Counted from the first letter of the stretch, positions 8,548 to 18,204 are shown. The stretch is 64,000 nt of DNA from Roseibaca sp. Y0-43 (GCF_020667835.1 NZ_JAFMPR010000001.1:310001-374000); one strand, 5' to 3'. The notes: generated by a model from the letters alone, not told the origin. Made by a program: numbers and translations.

Positions 8548-8979
8548 ATGGCTTACACATCCGACGTTTTCGAGCGCACCGAGCGCGCGCTGCCCCATGC
8601 ACGCTATGCCGATTGGCTGCTGCGCATCCCTCTTGCAGTGGTGCTGTTGCAACAGGGGTTCGACAAGGTGCCGCTGAGCGCCGACATGGCCGCAGGCTTT
8701 GGCGTGCCGTTCTTCCTGTGGGGCTTGGCCGCGTTCGGGGAAATCGCGGTGGGTGCCGCGCTGATCGTCAGCGGCTTCCTGCGCAACCCGATGGGCGAGC
8801 TGATAACCCGCCTTGCGGGCCTTGGGGCCGCGCTGATCGTCGCGGGTGTGCTTTACGTGGCCTATTGGGCACCGCCGGTGGAATTGCTGCTCTATAACCA
8901 GTTCCACGTTTTGCTGCTGGCAGCGGGCCTGTATCTGGCGCTGACCGCCCGCAATACCGAACGCGCGACGGGCAAGTAA
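8548..8979 (+). CDS. DoxX-family membrane protein
   Basis: A 143-residue integral membrane protein with four predicted helices: about 22-40, 52-75, 84-105 and 112-132. It has the loop arrangement of DoxX/DoxD-like proteins, including RIPLAVVLLQQGFDKV near the first helix. Family members are small quinone-linked or redox-stress membrane proteins, but many have no assigned role. AGGAG lies 7 bp upstream of the ATG. It stands alone between the cyclophilins and pgk. Confidence 0.72.
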   Translation: MAYTSDVFERTERALPHARYADWLLRIPLAVVLLQQGFDKVPLSADMAAGFGVPFFLWGLAAFGEIAVGAALIVSGFLRNPMGELITRLAGLGAALIVAGVLYVAYWAPPVELLLYNQFHVLLLAAGLYLALTARNTERATGK

Positions 8980-9069
8980 CAGCCAACCGGGCTGTGTGGC
9001 GGGCGCAGGGCATTGACCCCGCGCCCGCTTTCACGCCACATACGCCCCAAGCAACCCAAGGGGGCAAGC

Positions 9070-10260
9070 ATGGCTTTCAAGACGCTCGACGATATAGATT
9101 TCGCTGGCCGCACGGCGCTGGTGCGCGTGGACATCAACGTGCCCATGGCTGATGGACGTGTGACCGACGCCACGCGGATAGAGCGCATCCTGCCAACGAT
9201 CCGTCACATTACCGAAGCGGGCGGCAAGGTCGTGCTGCTGGCGCATTTCGACCGCCCCAAAGGCAAACGGGTGCCGGAAATGTCGCTTGCGCAGGTGCGC
9301 CCCGCGCTGGAAGCGGCGCTGGGCCAGCCGGTAGCCTTCGCCGAGGATTGCGTGGGAATGCCCGCCAAGAAGGCCGTCTCGGAACTGGAAGCGGGCGGCG
9401 TCCTGCTGTTGGAAAACACACGGTTCCATCCGGGCGAGGAAAAGAACGACAAGGTGCTCGCGGCCGGCATGGCCGCCTTGGGCGATGTGTTCGTCAACGA
9501 CGCGTTTTCGGCGGCCCACCGCGCCCATGCCTCGTCCACCGGCATTGCCGAATTGATGGAAAGCTGCGCGGGCCGCCTGATGGAAGCGGAACTGACCGCG
9601 CTGGAAAAGGCCTTGGGCAATCCCGAGCGCCCTGTCGTGGCGGTGGTGGGCGGGGCCAAGGTCTCGACCAAGCTGGAATTGCTTTCGAACCTGATCGGTC
9701 GGGTGGACCACCTGATCATCGGGGGTGGCATGGCGAACACCTTCCTTGTCGCCCAAGGGGTCGAGATCGGCAAATCGCTGGCAGAGCGCGACATGACAGA
9801 CACCGCGTCCGACATCATGGCCAAGGCCACGGAGGCGGGCTGCACCATTCACCTGCCGCGTGACATCGTGGTCGCGCGCGAATTTGCCGAAGGTGCGGCC
9901 TCGGAAACGCTGCCGGTGGACCAATGCCCGGCGGATGCGATGATCCTCGATGCAGGGCCGGAAACCGTTGCCGCGATCACGGAGCTGTTCTCGGGCTGTC
10001 GCACGCTGGTCTGGAACGGCCCGCTGGGTGCGTTCGAAATCGCGCCTTTCGACATGGCGACCAATGCCGCCGCGCAAGCCGCCGCCAAATATACCCAAGC
10101 GGGCGCCCTCATCTCTGTCGCGGGCGGTGGCGACACGGTCGCGGCCCTGAACAAGGCGGGCGTGGCAGAGCAGTTCAGCTATGTCTCGACCGCCGGCGGG
10201 GCCTTTCTTGAATGGCTGGAAGGCACGACCCTGCCCGGCGTCGCCGCGCTAGAGGTGTAA
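9070..10260 (+). CDS. pgk: Phosphoglycerate kinase
   Basis: A 396-residue glycolytic/gluconeogenic kinase that transfers phosphate between 1,3-bisphosphoglycerate and ADP. The N-domain has the substrate-binding [18 protein letters not shown] and [10 protein letters not shown] motifs. The C-domain carries [23 protein letters not shown] and the nucleotide loop [12 protein letters not shown]. Length and domain order are normal. [10 protein letters not shown] was chosen as the start by comparison with family proteins; an upstream ATG would add 19 proline- and arginine-rich residues unlike the family. Confidence 0.97.
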   Translation: MAFKTLDDIDFAGRTALVRVDINVPMADGRVTDATRIERILPTIRHITEAGGKVVLLAHFDRPKGKRVPEMSLAQVRPALEAALGQPVAFAEDCVGMPAKKAVSELEAGGVLLLENTRFHPGEEKNDKVLAAGMAALGDVFVNDAFSAAHRAHASSTGIAELMESCAGRLMEAELTALEKALGNPERPVVAVVGGAKVSTKLELLSNLIGRVDHLIIGGGMANTFLVAQGVEIGKSLAERDMTDTASDIMAKATEAGCTIHLPRDIVVAREFAEGAASETLPVDQCPADAMILDAGPETVAAITELFSGCRTLVWNGPLGAFEIAPFDMATNAAAQAAAKYTQAGALISVAGGGDTVAALNKAGVAEQFSYVSTAGGAFLEWLEGTTLPGVAALEV

Positions 10261-10263
10261 GCG

Positions 10264-10479
10264 ATGGAAATGCTTGTCTGGGCCGGGGCGGTTGTATCGC
10301 TGGCAGGGGTCATCGGGCTGGTGTGGTGCATCATCTACGTGTTGCGGCTGCGCCGCGCGGCATTGGATGAAACGACCATGCGCAACCGGATGCAAAAGGC
10401 CGTGCTGGTCAATTTCGCGGCGCTCGCCATCTCGACCCTTGGGTTGATGATGGTGGTCGCCGGGATCTTCCTGTCGTAA
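10264..10479 (+). CDS. Small two-helix membrane protein (71 aa)
   Basis: A 71-residue protein of two hydrophobic helices (about 3-27 and 49-69) joined by a basic loop rich in Arg, Thr and Met. It begins 3 bp after the pgk stop and so is probably co-transcribed with it. I do not recognise a named family. The helix-charged-loop-helix layout is typical of small inner-membrane proteins conserved in one lineage. No function can be assigned. Confidence 0.6.
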   Translation: MEMLVWAGAVVSLAGVIGLVWCIIYVLRLRRAALDETTMRNRMQKAVLVNFAALAISTLGLMMVVAGIFLS

Positions 10480-10596
10480 CGCCGTCACGGGCCGCGCTTT
10501 TGCGTCGCGCGGGGGATTCCCCTGTGCGTGGTTCTGTGGCATGACATCGGGCAAGCCGGGTTAACCGGCACCGCAGGCAAAAGAGCAGGTCACGAC

Positions 10597-10893
10597 ATGC
10601 GCAAATCCAGACCCGCCATCGGCGCGCTGTTCTTCTTTGGGCTGGCGAGTGTGCTGGCGCTGTATTTCACCTTCGCGGCGGTGCAGGGTAGTTTCGGGCT
10701 GTTCAACCGCGTTCAGGTCGAGGCCGAGAATGCCGAGCTGGAACTGCGCCGCGACCGGCTGCGGGTGGAACTGGCGAATTTGCAGAACAAGACCCAGCGG
10801 CTGTCGGACGATTACCTTGATCTGGACCTGCTGGATGAGCGCGCCCGCGACGTGCTGGGGCTGGCGCGACCGGACGAGGTCATCATCCGCTAG
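10597..10893 (+). CDS. FtsB / DivIC-type septum formation initiator protein
   Basis: A 98-residue bitopic protein: short cytoplasmic start, one membrane helix (about 6-30), then a coiled coil rich in Glu, Arg and Leu (VEAENAELELRRDRLRVELA), and a C-terminal LDERARDVLGLARPDEVII block. That last block is characteristic of the FtsB/DivIC family, which links early and late divisome proteins (FtsL, FtsQ). In alphaproteobacteria such a gene often lies near eno and pdh genes; here it is after pgk and before a sugar transferase. The first methionine with a plausible membrane segment was chosen; an upstream start would add 23 residues. Confidence 0.8.
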   Translation: MRKSRPAIGALFFFGLASVLALYFTFAAVQGSFGLFNRVQVEAENAELELRRDRLRVELANLQNKTQRLSDDYLDLDLLDERARDVLGLARPDEVIIR

Positions 10894-10905
10894 GGTAAAT
10901 GCCCT

Positions 10906-12354
10906 TCAATGCGCATTCTTGCCCGACAAAACGGCAGGCACCGTCAGCGCCAGAATGCGCAGGTCCAGCCATGGCGACCATGCATCGATATAGTCCAGAT
11001 CGCAGGCCAAACGGCGGCGAATATCCTCTGCCTGCGTGACCGCGCCGCGATACCCGCGCACCTGTGCAAGACCCGTAAGCCCCGGTTTGACCTTGTGGCG
11101 CGCGGCGTATCCGGCGGCAACGGCGGCGAATTCCATGTCGCGATTGCGCGCGCCAACGGCGTGCGGGCGGGGGCCGACCAGCGACATATCCCCGGCCAGC
11201 ACGTTGAATAGCTGTGGCAATTCGTCGAGCGAGCTGCGCCGCAAGAAACGGCCAACCCGCGTGACGCGTGGGTCACCCTCTGTCACGGGCACGACCGCGC
11301 CATCGTCGCGCTCCGCGTGGTGCAGGCTGCGGAATTTGAGTGCGGTGAAGGGCGCGCCGACATAGCCTTCGCGCTTCTGGCGAAACAGGATCGGGCCGGG
11401 GCTGTCCAGCCGGATAGCCAGCGCGATCAGCGCCATGAGCGGAAGGGCCAAAAGCGTCAGAACCGCCCCGACCGACAGGTCGAAGCCGCGTTTGAACAGC
11501 GCGTCGCGCGCCCGCATGGGGCGGTCGAACAGGTCGAGAAGCGCCAGGTCGCCCAGCCAGCGATAGCTACGCGGGCGCAGGCCCAGCTTGCTGTCATGCG
11601 GGGCCAGCCGAATATCGACCGGCAGCACCCAAAGCGGCGCAAGGATTTGCAAGATCCGCTCTTCCGCGCGGGGCGGCATGGTCAGAACGATCATGTCCAC
11701 CGGCTGCGCCCGCACAAAGGCCGGCAGATCGGCCATGCGCCCCAAACGCGGCACACCCAGTTGCACCGGCGGCGAGCGCGCGCCGTCGCGGTCGTCGAAC
11801 AGGCCGAGGACATGCACGCCCTGCCCTTGCAGCGCCAGCAAGTGTTGCAATGTCGCGCGCGCCTCCGCGCCGCCACCGGCCAGCACCACGCAAAGCGCGA
11901 TGCGCCCGCACCGCACGAGCGCGCGCGTCAGCCAGCGCAGGGCCAAGCGACAAAGCGCCGCCGACCCCGCCGAACAGCCCAGCAAAACAAGCCCCGGCAC
12001 GGGCGAAGGCACAAGGACCATGCCCAGCGCGGCAAACACCGCGATAGCGGCCCAAAGCCAGATGCCGTGCGGACGGTCATAGCCGCCCAAGGGCGCGGCC
12101 CTGTCTGGCCGCGACATGAGCAGCCCCAGCCAAAGCCCGCTTGCCGCAAGCGAAAGGGCGGGCAGGATGGCAAGCAAGGGCTGCGCCCAAAGCCCAAGCC
12201 ACAAGGCGCAAGCCAAGAGGCCGCCCAAGGCCGCCGCCCATTCGCCCGCCCGCGCAAGCGCGACCAATCGCGCCGGTGTGATCCGCCACCGCGCGATGCC
12301 AAGAGGCTCTGCCCCAAGGCCCAAGGACTGTGCCGGTGATTGCTGCATTCGCAC
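10906..12354 (-). CDS. Polyprenyl-phosphate sugar phosphotransferase (exopolysaccharide initiation)
   Basis: A 482-residue protein with four to five N-terminal membrane helices (residues about 35-165), a central nucleotide-binding-like domain, and a C-terminal bacterial sugar transferase domain (PF02397). The transferase part starts KRGFDLSVGAVLTLLALP, followed by SPGPILFRQKREG, then SSLDELPQLFNVLAGDMSLVGPRPH. These enzymes load the first hexose phosphate onto undecaprenyl phosphate and so start synthesis of an exopolysaccharide or capsule repeat. It stands alone with no glycosyltransferase cluster, which is common for the initiating enzyme. Either of two nearby ATGs could be the start. Confidence 0.88.
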   Translation of the reverse strand: MRMQQSPAQSLGLGAEPLGIARWRITPARLVALARAGEWAAALGGLLACALWLGLWAQPLLAILPALSLAASGLWLGLLMSRPDRAAPLGGYDRPHGIWLWAAIAVFAALGMVLVPSPVPGLVLLGCSAGSAALCRLALRWLTRALVRCGRIALCVVLAGGGAEARATLQHLLALQGQGVHVLGLFDDRDGARSPPVQLGVPRLGRMADLPAFVRAQPVDMIVLTMPPRAEERILQILAPLWVLPVDIRLAPHDSKLGLRPRSYRWLGDLALLDLFDRPMRARDALFKRGFDLSVGAVLTLLALPLMALIALAIRLDSPGPILFRQKREGYVGAPFTALKFRSLHHAERDDGAVVPVTEGDPRVTRVGRFLRRSSLDELPQLFNVLAGDMSLVGPRPHAVGARNRDMEFAAVAAGYAARHKVKPGLTGLAQVRGYRGAVTQAEDIRRRLACDLDYIDAWSPWLDLRILALTVPAVLSGKNAH

Positions 12355-12407
12355 CCGCCAAAACCGTTCGCCAGAACTTTAGGCGATGCCGGTTAAAGCT
12401 GCGTGAA

Positions 12408-12806
12408 GATGCGGATGGCCTGTAAGCCGGGTTCTGTCCGGGGGGCTTGCACCCCCTTGGATGACCATTCATCTGCCCCCGTGCTTGCGCGCGGGGGTCA
12501 AGCTGCCAACCCGGACCTCGGGCTGAAGCGGCCCTGCGGCGGTATCGCCCTGCGGCGACCGGACCCGCGCGAAGTCCCTATTCGGCATTGCTCCCGGTGG
12601 GGCTTGCCATGCCGGTCCGGTTGCCCGTCCCGCGGTGGGCTCTTACCCCACCTTTTCACCCTTGCCATGCGTGCATGGCGGTTTGTTCTCTGTGGCGCTT
12701 TCCCTCGGGTTGCCCCGGCCGGGCGTTACCCGGCACCGTCGCTTCATGGAGCCCGGACTTTCCTCGACGGCGCAAAGCCCCCGCGGTCATCCAGCCATCC
12801 GCATCG
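12408..12806 (-). ncRNA. rnpB: RNase P RNA (bacterial type A)
   Basis: This is the catalytic RNA that trims tRNA 5' leaders. On the minus strand, near the 5' end, is the universal GAGGAAAGTCCGGGCTCC block (12748-12765), part of the P4 core. Near the 3' end is ACAGAACCCGGCTTACAGG (12419-12437), its conserved partner. The outermost 11 bases at each end (GATGCGGATGG and CCATCCGCATC) are exactly complementary and form helix P1, so I set the ends there. The length of about 400 nt is normal. It lies between the sugar transferase and surE; several open frames across it are not genes. Confidence 0.93.
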
Positions 12807-12918
12807 CCCTTGCGCATAAGCTGCGCGACCGCCCCGGTCAATGGCTTGCGCGCCCGCGCCCCCCTTGCCGCGCTGTGCGCCCTGCACTAAGCAGGGTGCA
12901 GGCAAATGCGGGGCAAAG

Positions 12919-13704
12919 ATGCGAATTCTGGTAACGAATGACGATGGGATCAACGCCCCCGGTCTGAAGGTTCTGGAACAGATCGCGACCAATATCGCCG
13001 GGCCGGATGGCGAGGTCTGGATCGTCGCGCCCGCCTTCGAGCAATCGGGCGTCGGCCATTGCATCAGCTACACGCACCCGATGTTGCTGAGCAAGCTTGG
13101 GCCGCGCCGCTACGCGGCAGAGGGCAGCCCCGCCGATTGTGTGCTTGCCGGGTTTTACGATGTGCTGCAAGGCGCGCGGCCCGATCTGGTGCTGTCGGGC
13201 GTGAACCGGGGCAATAACGCGGCTGAAAACGTGCTCTATTCCGGCACGATCGGCGGCGCGATGGAAGCCGCGTTGCAAGGCCTGCCCGCAATCGCGCTGT
13301 CGCAATTCATGGGGCCGGAAACCGAAGATCTGCCCACGCCTTTCGACGCCGCCATCGGCCATGGCGAGGCTGTCGTGCGCGCGCTTTTGGACAAGGCACC
13401 GTGGGATCAGGACGATTACCGCCTGTTCTACAATGTCAATTTCCCGCCCATCGGGCGCAACGCGGTCAAGGGCAGCAAGGTCGTGCGCCAAGGCTACCGC
13501 AAGGATACGTTCTTCGGGGTTGAACCGCAGATGTCCCCCACCGGCCGGCGCTTCTTGTGGATCAAGGGTGGCCCGCAGCATATGCCCACGGCCCCCGGCA
13601 CCGATGCGGCGGCCAATCTGGACGGCTATATCTCTATCACGCCCATGCGGGCGGACCTGACCGCCGATGACGCGCTGGACGATGTGCGAAAGGCGCTTGA
13701 ATGA
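12919..13704 (+). CDS. surE: 5'/3'-nucleotidase SurE
   Basis: A 261-residue metal-dependent nucleoside monophosphate phosphatase associated with stationary-phase survival. The amino terminus [15 protein letters not shown] holds the metal-binding Asp pair. [23 protein letters not shown] is the second family signature. Length and order match the family, which fixes the start; 26 extra upstream residues would be unlike SurE. Its stop overlaps the pcm start by 4 bp, giving the surE-pcm-nlpD arrangement also known from gammaproteobacteria. Confidence 0.95.
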   Translation: MRILVTNDDGINAPGLKVLEQIATNIAGPDGEVWIVAPAFEQSGVGHCISYTHPMLLSKLGPRRYAAEGSPADCVLAGFYDVLQGARPDLVLSGVNRGNNAAENVLYSGTIGGAMEAALQGLPAIALSQFMGPETEDLPTPFDAAIGHGEAVVRALLDKAPWDQDDYRLFYNVNFPPIGRNAVKGSKVVRQGYRKDTFFGVEPQMSPTGRRFLWIKGGPQHMPTAPGTDAAANLDGYISITPMRADLTADDALDDVRKALE

Positions 13705-14357
13705 ATGACGCGCCCGACCACCTGCCGGACCCGATGGAAGCGCGGATGCGTTTCATCTACACGTTGCGGTCGCGCGGGGTGACGGATACGCGCGTGTTGC
13801 AGGCGATGGAGCGGATCGACCGTTCGGCCTTTTTGACCGGCATCTTTCAGGAACGCGCCTACGAGGATACGCCCCTGCCCATTGCCTGCGGGCAGACGAT
13901 CAGCCAGCCCTCGGTCGTGGCGCTGATGACAGAGGCGCTGGATGTCGGCCCGCGCGACAAGGTGCTGGAAGTGGGCACCGGGTCTGGATACCAGGCCGCG
14001 ATCCTCAGCCAACTTGCGCGGCGCGTCTACACGGTCGAACGCCACCGCGCACTGGCCCGTCAGGCACAAGGCGTGTTCGATGCGTTGGGGCTGGCGAATA
14101 TCACGGCCATCGTCGGCGACGGGTCTTTCGGCCTGCCCGACCAGGCGCCGTTTGATCGCATTATCGTGACTGCTGCTGCCGAAGACCCTCCCGGCCCTCT
14201 CTTGGCGCAACTCAAGATTGGCGGTATCATGGTGGTCCCGGTGGGCCAGTCGGATACGGTGCAGAACCTGATCCGCGTGCACAGGCTGGAAGACGGGTTC
14301 GAGTATGAGGAATTGCGCGCGGTGCGTTTCGTGCCCTTGGTCGAAGGGTTGGGCTAG
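13701..14357 (+). CDS. pcm: Protein-L-isoaspartate O-methyltransferase
   Basis: A 218-residue repair enzyme that uses S-adenosylmethionine to methylate L-isoaspartyl residues in aged proteins, so they can revert to aspartate. The SAM-binding motif I is [19 protein letters not shown] (about residues 91-109). [13 protein letters not shown] just before it is the family-specific substrate region, and [13 protein letters not shown] is a later motif. It overlaps surE by 4 bp and is followed by the LysM lipoprotein gene. Confidence 0.95.
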   Translation: MNDAPDHLPDPMEARMRFIYTLRSRGVTDTRVLQAMERIDRSAFLTGIFQERAYEDTPLPIACGQTISQPSVVALMTEALDVGPRDKVLEVGTGSGYQAAILSQLARRVYTVERHRALARQAQGVFDALGLANITAIVGDGSFGLPDQAPFDRIIVTAAAEDPPGPLLAQLKIGGIMVVPVGQSDTVQNLIRVHRLEDGFEYEELRAVRFVPLVEGLG

Positions 14358-14410
14358 TCCCGAACGCACAGAGCCGGAAGAGCCGCCGCGCCAGAGCAGA
14401 AGGTAACAGG

Positions 14411-15550
14411 ATGATGCAATTCACACGCCCCGGATTGGTTTTGTCTGGCGTTGCCGCCTTGGGGCTCAGCGCTTGCGCGGGCTTTGACATGGACCTGCGC
14501 AATTCCGCGAACGGGTTCTCGACATCCGAAGCCGCGCGACAGGCCAGCGCCGACCGTCCGCGCCCCGATGCGCAAGGCATCATCACCTACCCGGATTACC
14601 AGGTGGTCGTCGCGCGCGGTGGCGACACGGTGCAAAGCGTGGCCCAGCGTTTGGGTCAGGACGCGACCGAATTGGCCCGCTACAACGCCCTGACCCCCGA
14701 CACCACCTTGCGCGCGGGCGAGGTGTTGGCGCTGCCGCGCAAGATTGACGCGGGCGTGGCCAGCGGCCCGATTTCCGTGACCACCTTGGCCGAAACCGCG
14801 ATCAACCGTGCCGAAACCGGGGCCGGCACCGCCGCCCCTGCGGCCCGCGTCGATGGGCCACAACCAACCCGGCACCGGGTCGAGCGGGGGGAAACCGCCT
14901 TCCAGATCGCGCGGCTCTACAATGTCAGCCCGCGCGCATTGGCCGACTGGAACGGGCTGAACCCGGAAATGGAAGTGCGCGAGGGCCAGGTCTTGATGAT
15001 CCCGGTTGCGGCCCAGTTGGACCGTCCCATGCCCGAACCTGTCAGCGTTCCCGGCGAAGGCAGCCCGACGCCCCCGCCGCCATCGGCATCCACGCCCATG
15101 CCAGAGCCCGAACCGCCTGCCGCCGTGGCCGAGCAGCGCGCGCAAGAAGCGCGTCCGCCCTCGCCCGAGCTGGCAGAGCAACGCACCGAGGCCCCTGCCC
15201 CGACGGCTTTTGCCATGCCGGTGGATGGGCGGATCATCCGGGCCTATTCGCCCGGCCGTAATGACGGCATCGGGATTGCGGCCAGTGCCGGGACCGCCGT
15301 GCGCGCGGCGCAATCGGGCACCGTAGCCGCCGTTACGCGGACCACGACGGGCGTGAATATCCTTGTGCTCAGCCACGCGAATAACCTGCTGACGGTCTAT
15401 GCCAATATCGACAATCTGAGTGTCGAGCGTGGCGCACGTGTCTCGCGGGGGCAATCCATCGCACAGGTTGCAGCGGGGGATCCCAGCTTCCTGCATTTCG
15501 AAGTGCGCAACGGGCAGGAAAGCGTCGACCCAATGCGCTACCTGAACTAG
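14411..15550 (+). CDS. nlpD: NlpD-like lipoprotein: two LysM domains and a degenerate M23 (LytM) domain
   Basis: A 379-residue lipoprotein (lipobox LSAC, Cys22). The first LysM domain is at about 58-110 (VVVARGGDTVQSVAQRLG), the second at about 155-200 (HRVERGETAFQIARLYN). A proline-rich linker follows, then a LytM domain from about 268. The M23 zinc ligands are missing: the usual HxxxD is replaced by NDGIG and the H-x-H site reads FLHFEV. It is therefore probably not a peptidase but an activator of cell-wall amidases during septum splitting, as known for NlpD and EnvC. It is the third gene after surE and pcm. Confidence 0.85.
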   Translation: MMQFTRPGLVLSGVAALGLSACAGFDMDLRNSANGFSTSEAARQASADRPRPDAQGIITYPDYQVVVARGGDTVQSVAQRLGQDATELARYNALTPDTTLRAGEVLALPRKIDAGVASGPISVTTLAETAINRAETGAGTAAPAARVDGPQPTRHRVERGETAFQIARLYNVSPRALADWNGLNPEMEVREGQVLMIPVAAQLDRPMPEPVSVPGEGSPTPPPPSASTPMPEPEPPAAVAEQRAQEARPPSPELAEQRTEAPAPTAFAMPVDGRIIRAYSPGRNDGIGIAASAGTAVRAAQSGTVAAVTRTTTGVNILVLSHANNLLTVYANIDNLSVERGARVSRGQSIAQVAAGDPSFLHFEVRNGQESVDPMRYLN

Positions 15551-15560
15551 ACCGCGTGCC

Positions 15561-16046
15561 TTAGGCGCGGGCGGCCGTGTCTGGAAGCGCTGCCTCGGCT
15601 GCCGGAAACGGGGTCGTGTTTTCCGCGTCGAACAACATCGACAAACGCTCTGTCGCGGCCAGAAGCATGGCTTGCTCCCATGGGGCAAGCTGGTGGAACC
15701 GCTTGGTGAAACGGTCATGCAGCGGGTCGGGGGTCTGGTCGATCAGTGCGCGCCCGGCATCGGTCAGGATAACCCAGACAGCGCGCCGGTCGGCTTGACG
15801 GCGCTCGCGGCGCACCAGCCCGCGCGCTTCCAGCCGGTCGATCTGCACCGAAATCGTCGCCTGCCCCACGCCCAGCGCGCGCGCGATATCGCGCGGCATC
15901 TCTTGCCCATTGCGGCGCAGGCTGTGCAGCACCAACAATTGCGCCTGCGACAGGTTGGATGCCTTCGCCATGGCGCGCTCGTTCCCTTCCAGCGTGTGCA
16001 GGATGCGGCGCAGGGCGATCAGGGTGTCGGATGAGCGTTCGAGCAT
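15561..16046 (-). CDS. ectR: MarR-family regulator of ectoine genes (EctR-like)
   Basis: A 161-residue winged-helix protein of the MarR family. The DNA-binding region is about residues 30-100, with GVGQATISVQIDRLEARGLV as the recognition helix and RRERRQADRRAVWVILTDAG as the wing. It is transcribed away from ectA across a 261-bp AT-rich region, the usual place for EctR1-type repressors of ectoine operons. The start has a strong GAAGGGGG site. The role is inferred from position and family. It probably represses ectABC-ask at low salinity, and perhaps itself. Confidence 0.82.
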   Translation of the reverse strand: MLERSSDTLIALRRILHTLEGNERAMAKASNLSQAQLLVLHSLRRNGQEMPRDIARALGVGQATISVQIDRLEARGLVRRERRQADRRAVWVILTDAGRALIDQTPDPLHDRFTKRFHQLAPWEQAMLLAATERLSMLFDAENTTPFPAAEAALPDTAARA

Positions 16047-16307
16047 GTCAGCCCCCTTCTACTAACCTCTTGTATTTGCACAGAGCTTGCCGAAAAGGCA
16101 AGCCAAAGCGCCGGATTAATTTGTATTTGAAAGTATTTTGACCGCAAAAAACTTAGCCTATCGAAGGAAATTTTCTCCGCGCCTACGGTTAAACATCATT
16201 TTATCAATAGTTTACCTAAAGCGGGGAAGAAAATTGCTTTGTCTTGCAATTTTCATAATCGAACTATATGTAATGCTCCAACGAAACAACGAGGGGCCAT
16301 AGCAACC
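16047..16307. promoter_or_regulatory. ectR-ectA divergent control region
   Basis: A 261-bp AT-rich region between the divergent ectR and ectA. It holds a hairpin GCTTGCC-GAAAA-GGCAAGC (16085-16103) in the ectR leader, and two direct copies of TTGTATTTG (16070-16078 and 16121-16129). Near ectA is a perfect 9-bp inverted repeat (listed separately). A possible ectA promoter is TTGCAA (16244-16249), 17 bp, TATGTA (16267-16272), which would overlap that repeat. The promoter assignment is weak, and the TTG start alternatives for ectA inside this region are not used. Confidence 0.5.
16229..16254. promoter_or_regulatory. Perfect 9-bp inverted repeat upstream of ectA (candidate EctR operator)
   Basis: GAAAATTGC, an 8-bp spacer, then GCAATTTTC: both arms match exactly. 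It lies 54 bp before the ectA start and overlaps a possible -35 box. MarR regulators bind such palindromes, so this is the best operator candidate in the region. Binding itself is inferred. Confidence 0.5.
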
Positions 16308-16850
16308 ATGGCGAAAGACATACTGACCGAAGCGACGCCAACACAGGACTTGCTGCATCTGCGCAAGCCTACAAAGGCGGATGGCGCGGCAGTCTGGAAG
16401 CTCGTGTCCGAGTGTCCGCCGCTTGACCAGAACTCGATGTATATGAACCTTGTGCAATGCGACCATTTCGCGGAAACCTGCGTTCTGGCCGAACAGGGCG
16501 ACAAGGTTCTGGGCTGGATTTCGGGCCATATCCCGCCCGATGCGCCCAACACGATCTTCGTGTGGCAAGTGGCCGTGCATTCCGATGCGCGCGGGCTTGG
16601 CCTTGGCAAGCGCATGTTGCGCGCCCTCTTGCAGCGCCCCGCCTGCGCGCAGGTGACGAAGCTGGAAACCACGATCACCCGCAGCAATGACGCAAGCTGG
16701 GGCTTGTTCCGCAGCTTCGCGCGCGACCGTGGCGCAAGCCTGTCGGACGCCCCTCATTATGAACGCGATGCCCATCTGGACGGGCAGCACGCGACCGAGC
16801 ATTTGGTCTCAATTGACCTGCCACGCAAGCGCCTGCGTTTGGTGGCCTAA
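16308..16850 (+). CDS. ectA: L-2,4-diaminobutyrate N-gamma-acetyltransferase (ectoine synthesis)
   Basis: A 180-residue GNAT enzyme that acetylates L-2,4-diaminobutyrate to N-gamma-acetyl-diaminobutyrate, the second step of ectoine synthesis. Family motifs seen are LRKPTKADGAAVWKLV, SMYMNLVQCDHFAETCVLAE, and the acetyl-CoA loop DARGLGLGKRML. MAKDILTEA was chosen as the start because GAGGGG lies 11 bp before it and the length then matches EctA. It is the first gene of ectABC-ask, directly under the ectR control region. Confidence 0.95.
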   Translation: MAKDILTEATPTQDLLHLRKPTKADGAAVWKLVSECPPLDQNSMYMNLVQCDHFAETCVLAEQGDKVLGWISGHIPPDAPNTIFVWQVAVHSDARGLGLGKRMLRALLQRPACAQVTKLETTITRSNDASWGLFRSFARDRGASLSDAPHYERDAHLDGQHATEHLVSIDLPRKRLRLVA

Positions 16851-16918
16851 GCAAGCCGAAGGTGGCCGATCGCCGCCGCGCCTTGCTCTCCAACACGACA
16901 TTTTTGAAAGGACGTCCC

Positions 16919-18199
16919 ATGACCCATGGTTCCATGATTGATATCTATGCCCGCCGCGAATCTGAAGCCCGCAGCTATTGCCGCTCTTTCCCGGTCAGCT
17001 TCACTAAGGCGCAGAACGCCACAATGACGGGCGCGGATGGTCGCGACTACACCGATTTCCTGGCGGGCTGCTCGTCGCTGAACTATGGCCATAACGATGC
17101 CGACATGAAGGCCGCGCTGGTTGACCACATCATGGCCGATGGTGTGACGCATGGTCTGGACATGCACACCACCGCCAAGGAAGCGTTCCTGACCGCGTTC
17201 GAGGACATCATCCTGAAACCGCGCGGCATGGATTACAAATTCATGTTCACCGGCCCGACCGGCACCAATGCCGTCGAGGCGGCGATGAAACTGGCGCGCA
17301 AGACCACCGGGCGCGAGACGATCATCGCCTTTACCAACGGCTTTCATGGCATGACCATGGGTGCGCTGGCCGCGACCGGCAATGCCGGCAAACGCGCAGG
17401 CGGCGGTATGGCGCTGTCGGGCGTTGTCCGTATGCCCTATGAGGGCGCGATGGAGGGCGTGGACAGCCTTGCGCTGATCCGCGAGATGCTGTCGAACCCC
17501 TCTAGCGGCATCGACGCGCCAGCGGCCTTCCTGATCGAACCCGTGCAGGGCGAAGGCGGCCTGAATGCCGCCAGCGCCGAGTTCCTGCGCGGCTTGCAAG
17601 AACTGGCCCGCGAGCATGGCGCGCTGGTTATCATGGACGACATTCAGGCTGGTGTCGGCCGCACGGGTCCGTTCTTCAGCTTTGAAGGGATGGATGTGCA
17701 GCCCGACCTGATCCCGCTGGCGAAATCGCTGTCGGGCATGGGTCTGCCCATGGCGGGCCTGCTGATCCGCCCCGATCTGGACGTGTGGAAACCGGCGGAA
17801 CACAACGGCACCTTTCGTGGCAACAACCACGCTTTTGTTACCGCCCGCGTGGCGTTGCAAAAGTTCTGGAGCGATGACGCGTTCCAGAAGCAGACCGAGG
17901 CTAAGGCCGAATTCCTGACCAAGCGCCTGCGCGAAATCGCAAGCCAGGTTCCCGGTGCTACACTCAAGGGGCGCGGCATGATGCAGGGCATCGACGTGGG
18001 CAGCGGCGAGATGGCTGCGTCCATCTGCGCCACCTGCTTCCAGCATGGGCTGATTATCGAAACCTCGGGCGCGCATGACGAGGTGGTGAAGGTGCTGGCA
18101 CCGCTCACCATCCCGCAAGAGCAATTCGCCAAGGGTCTGGACGTGCTGGAAGCCGCCGTTCAGGTCCACGCGCCTGCAACTAAAATCGCAGCGGAGTAA
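16919..18199 (+). CDS. ectB: L-2,4-diaminobutyrate aminotransferase (ectoine synthesis)
   Basis: A 426-residue class III PLP-dependent aminotransferase that makes 2,4-diaminobutyrate from aspartate semialdehyde with glutamate as amino donor. The PLP lysine is Lys269 in [14 protein letters not shown]. The cofactor-binding [11 protein letters not shown] lies before it, and [18 protein letters not shown] is the phosphate-binding region. GAAAGGA precedes the MTHGSM start. The 68-bp gap after ectA has no terminator, so the operon reads through. Confidence 0.96.
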   Translation: MTHGSMIDIYARRESEARSYCRSFPVSFTKAQNATMTGADGRDYTDFLAGCSSLNYGHNDADMKAALVDHIMADGVTHGLDMHTTAKEAFLTAFEDIILKPRGMDYKFMFTGPTGTNAVEAAMKLARKTTGRETIIAFTNGFHGMTMGALAATGNAGKRAGGGMALSGVVRMPYEGAMEGVDSLALIREMLSNPSSGIDAPAAFLIEPVQGEGGLNAASAEFLRGLQELAREHGALVIMDDIQAGVGRTGPFFSFEGMDVQPDLIPLAKSLSGMGLPMAGLLIRPDLDVWKPAEHNGTFRGNNHAFVTARVALQKFWSDDAFQKQTEAKAEFLTKRLREIASQVPGATLKGRGMMQGIDVGSGEMAASICATCFQHGLIIETSGAHDEVVKVLAPLTIPQEQFAKGLDVLEAAVQVHAPATKIAAE

Positions 18200-18204
18200 C
18201 ACGC

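Noticed and set aside
12403-12890. Open frames across the RNase P RNA
   Set aside because: The region is explained by conserved RNase P motifs and the matching P1 ends.
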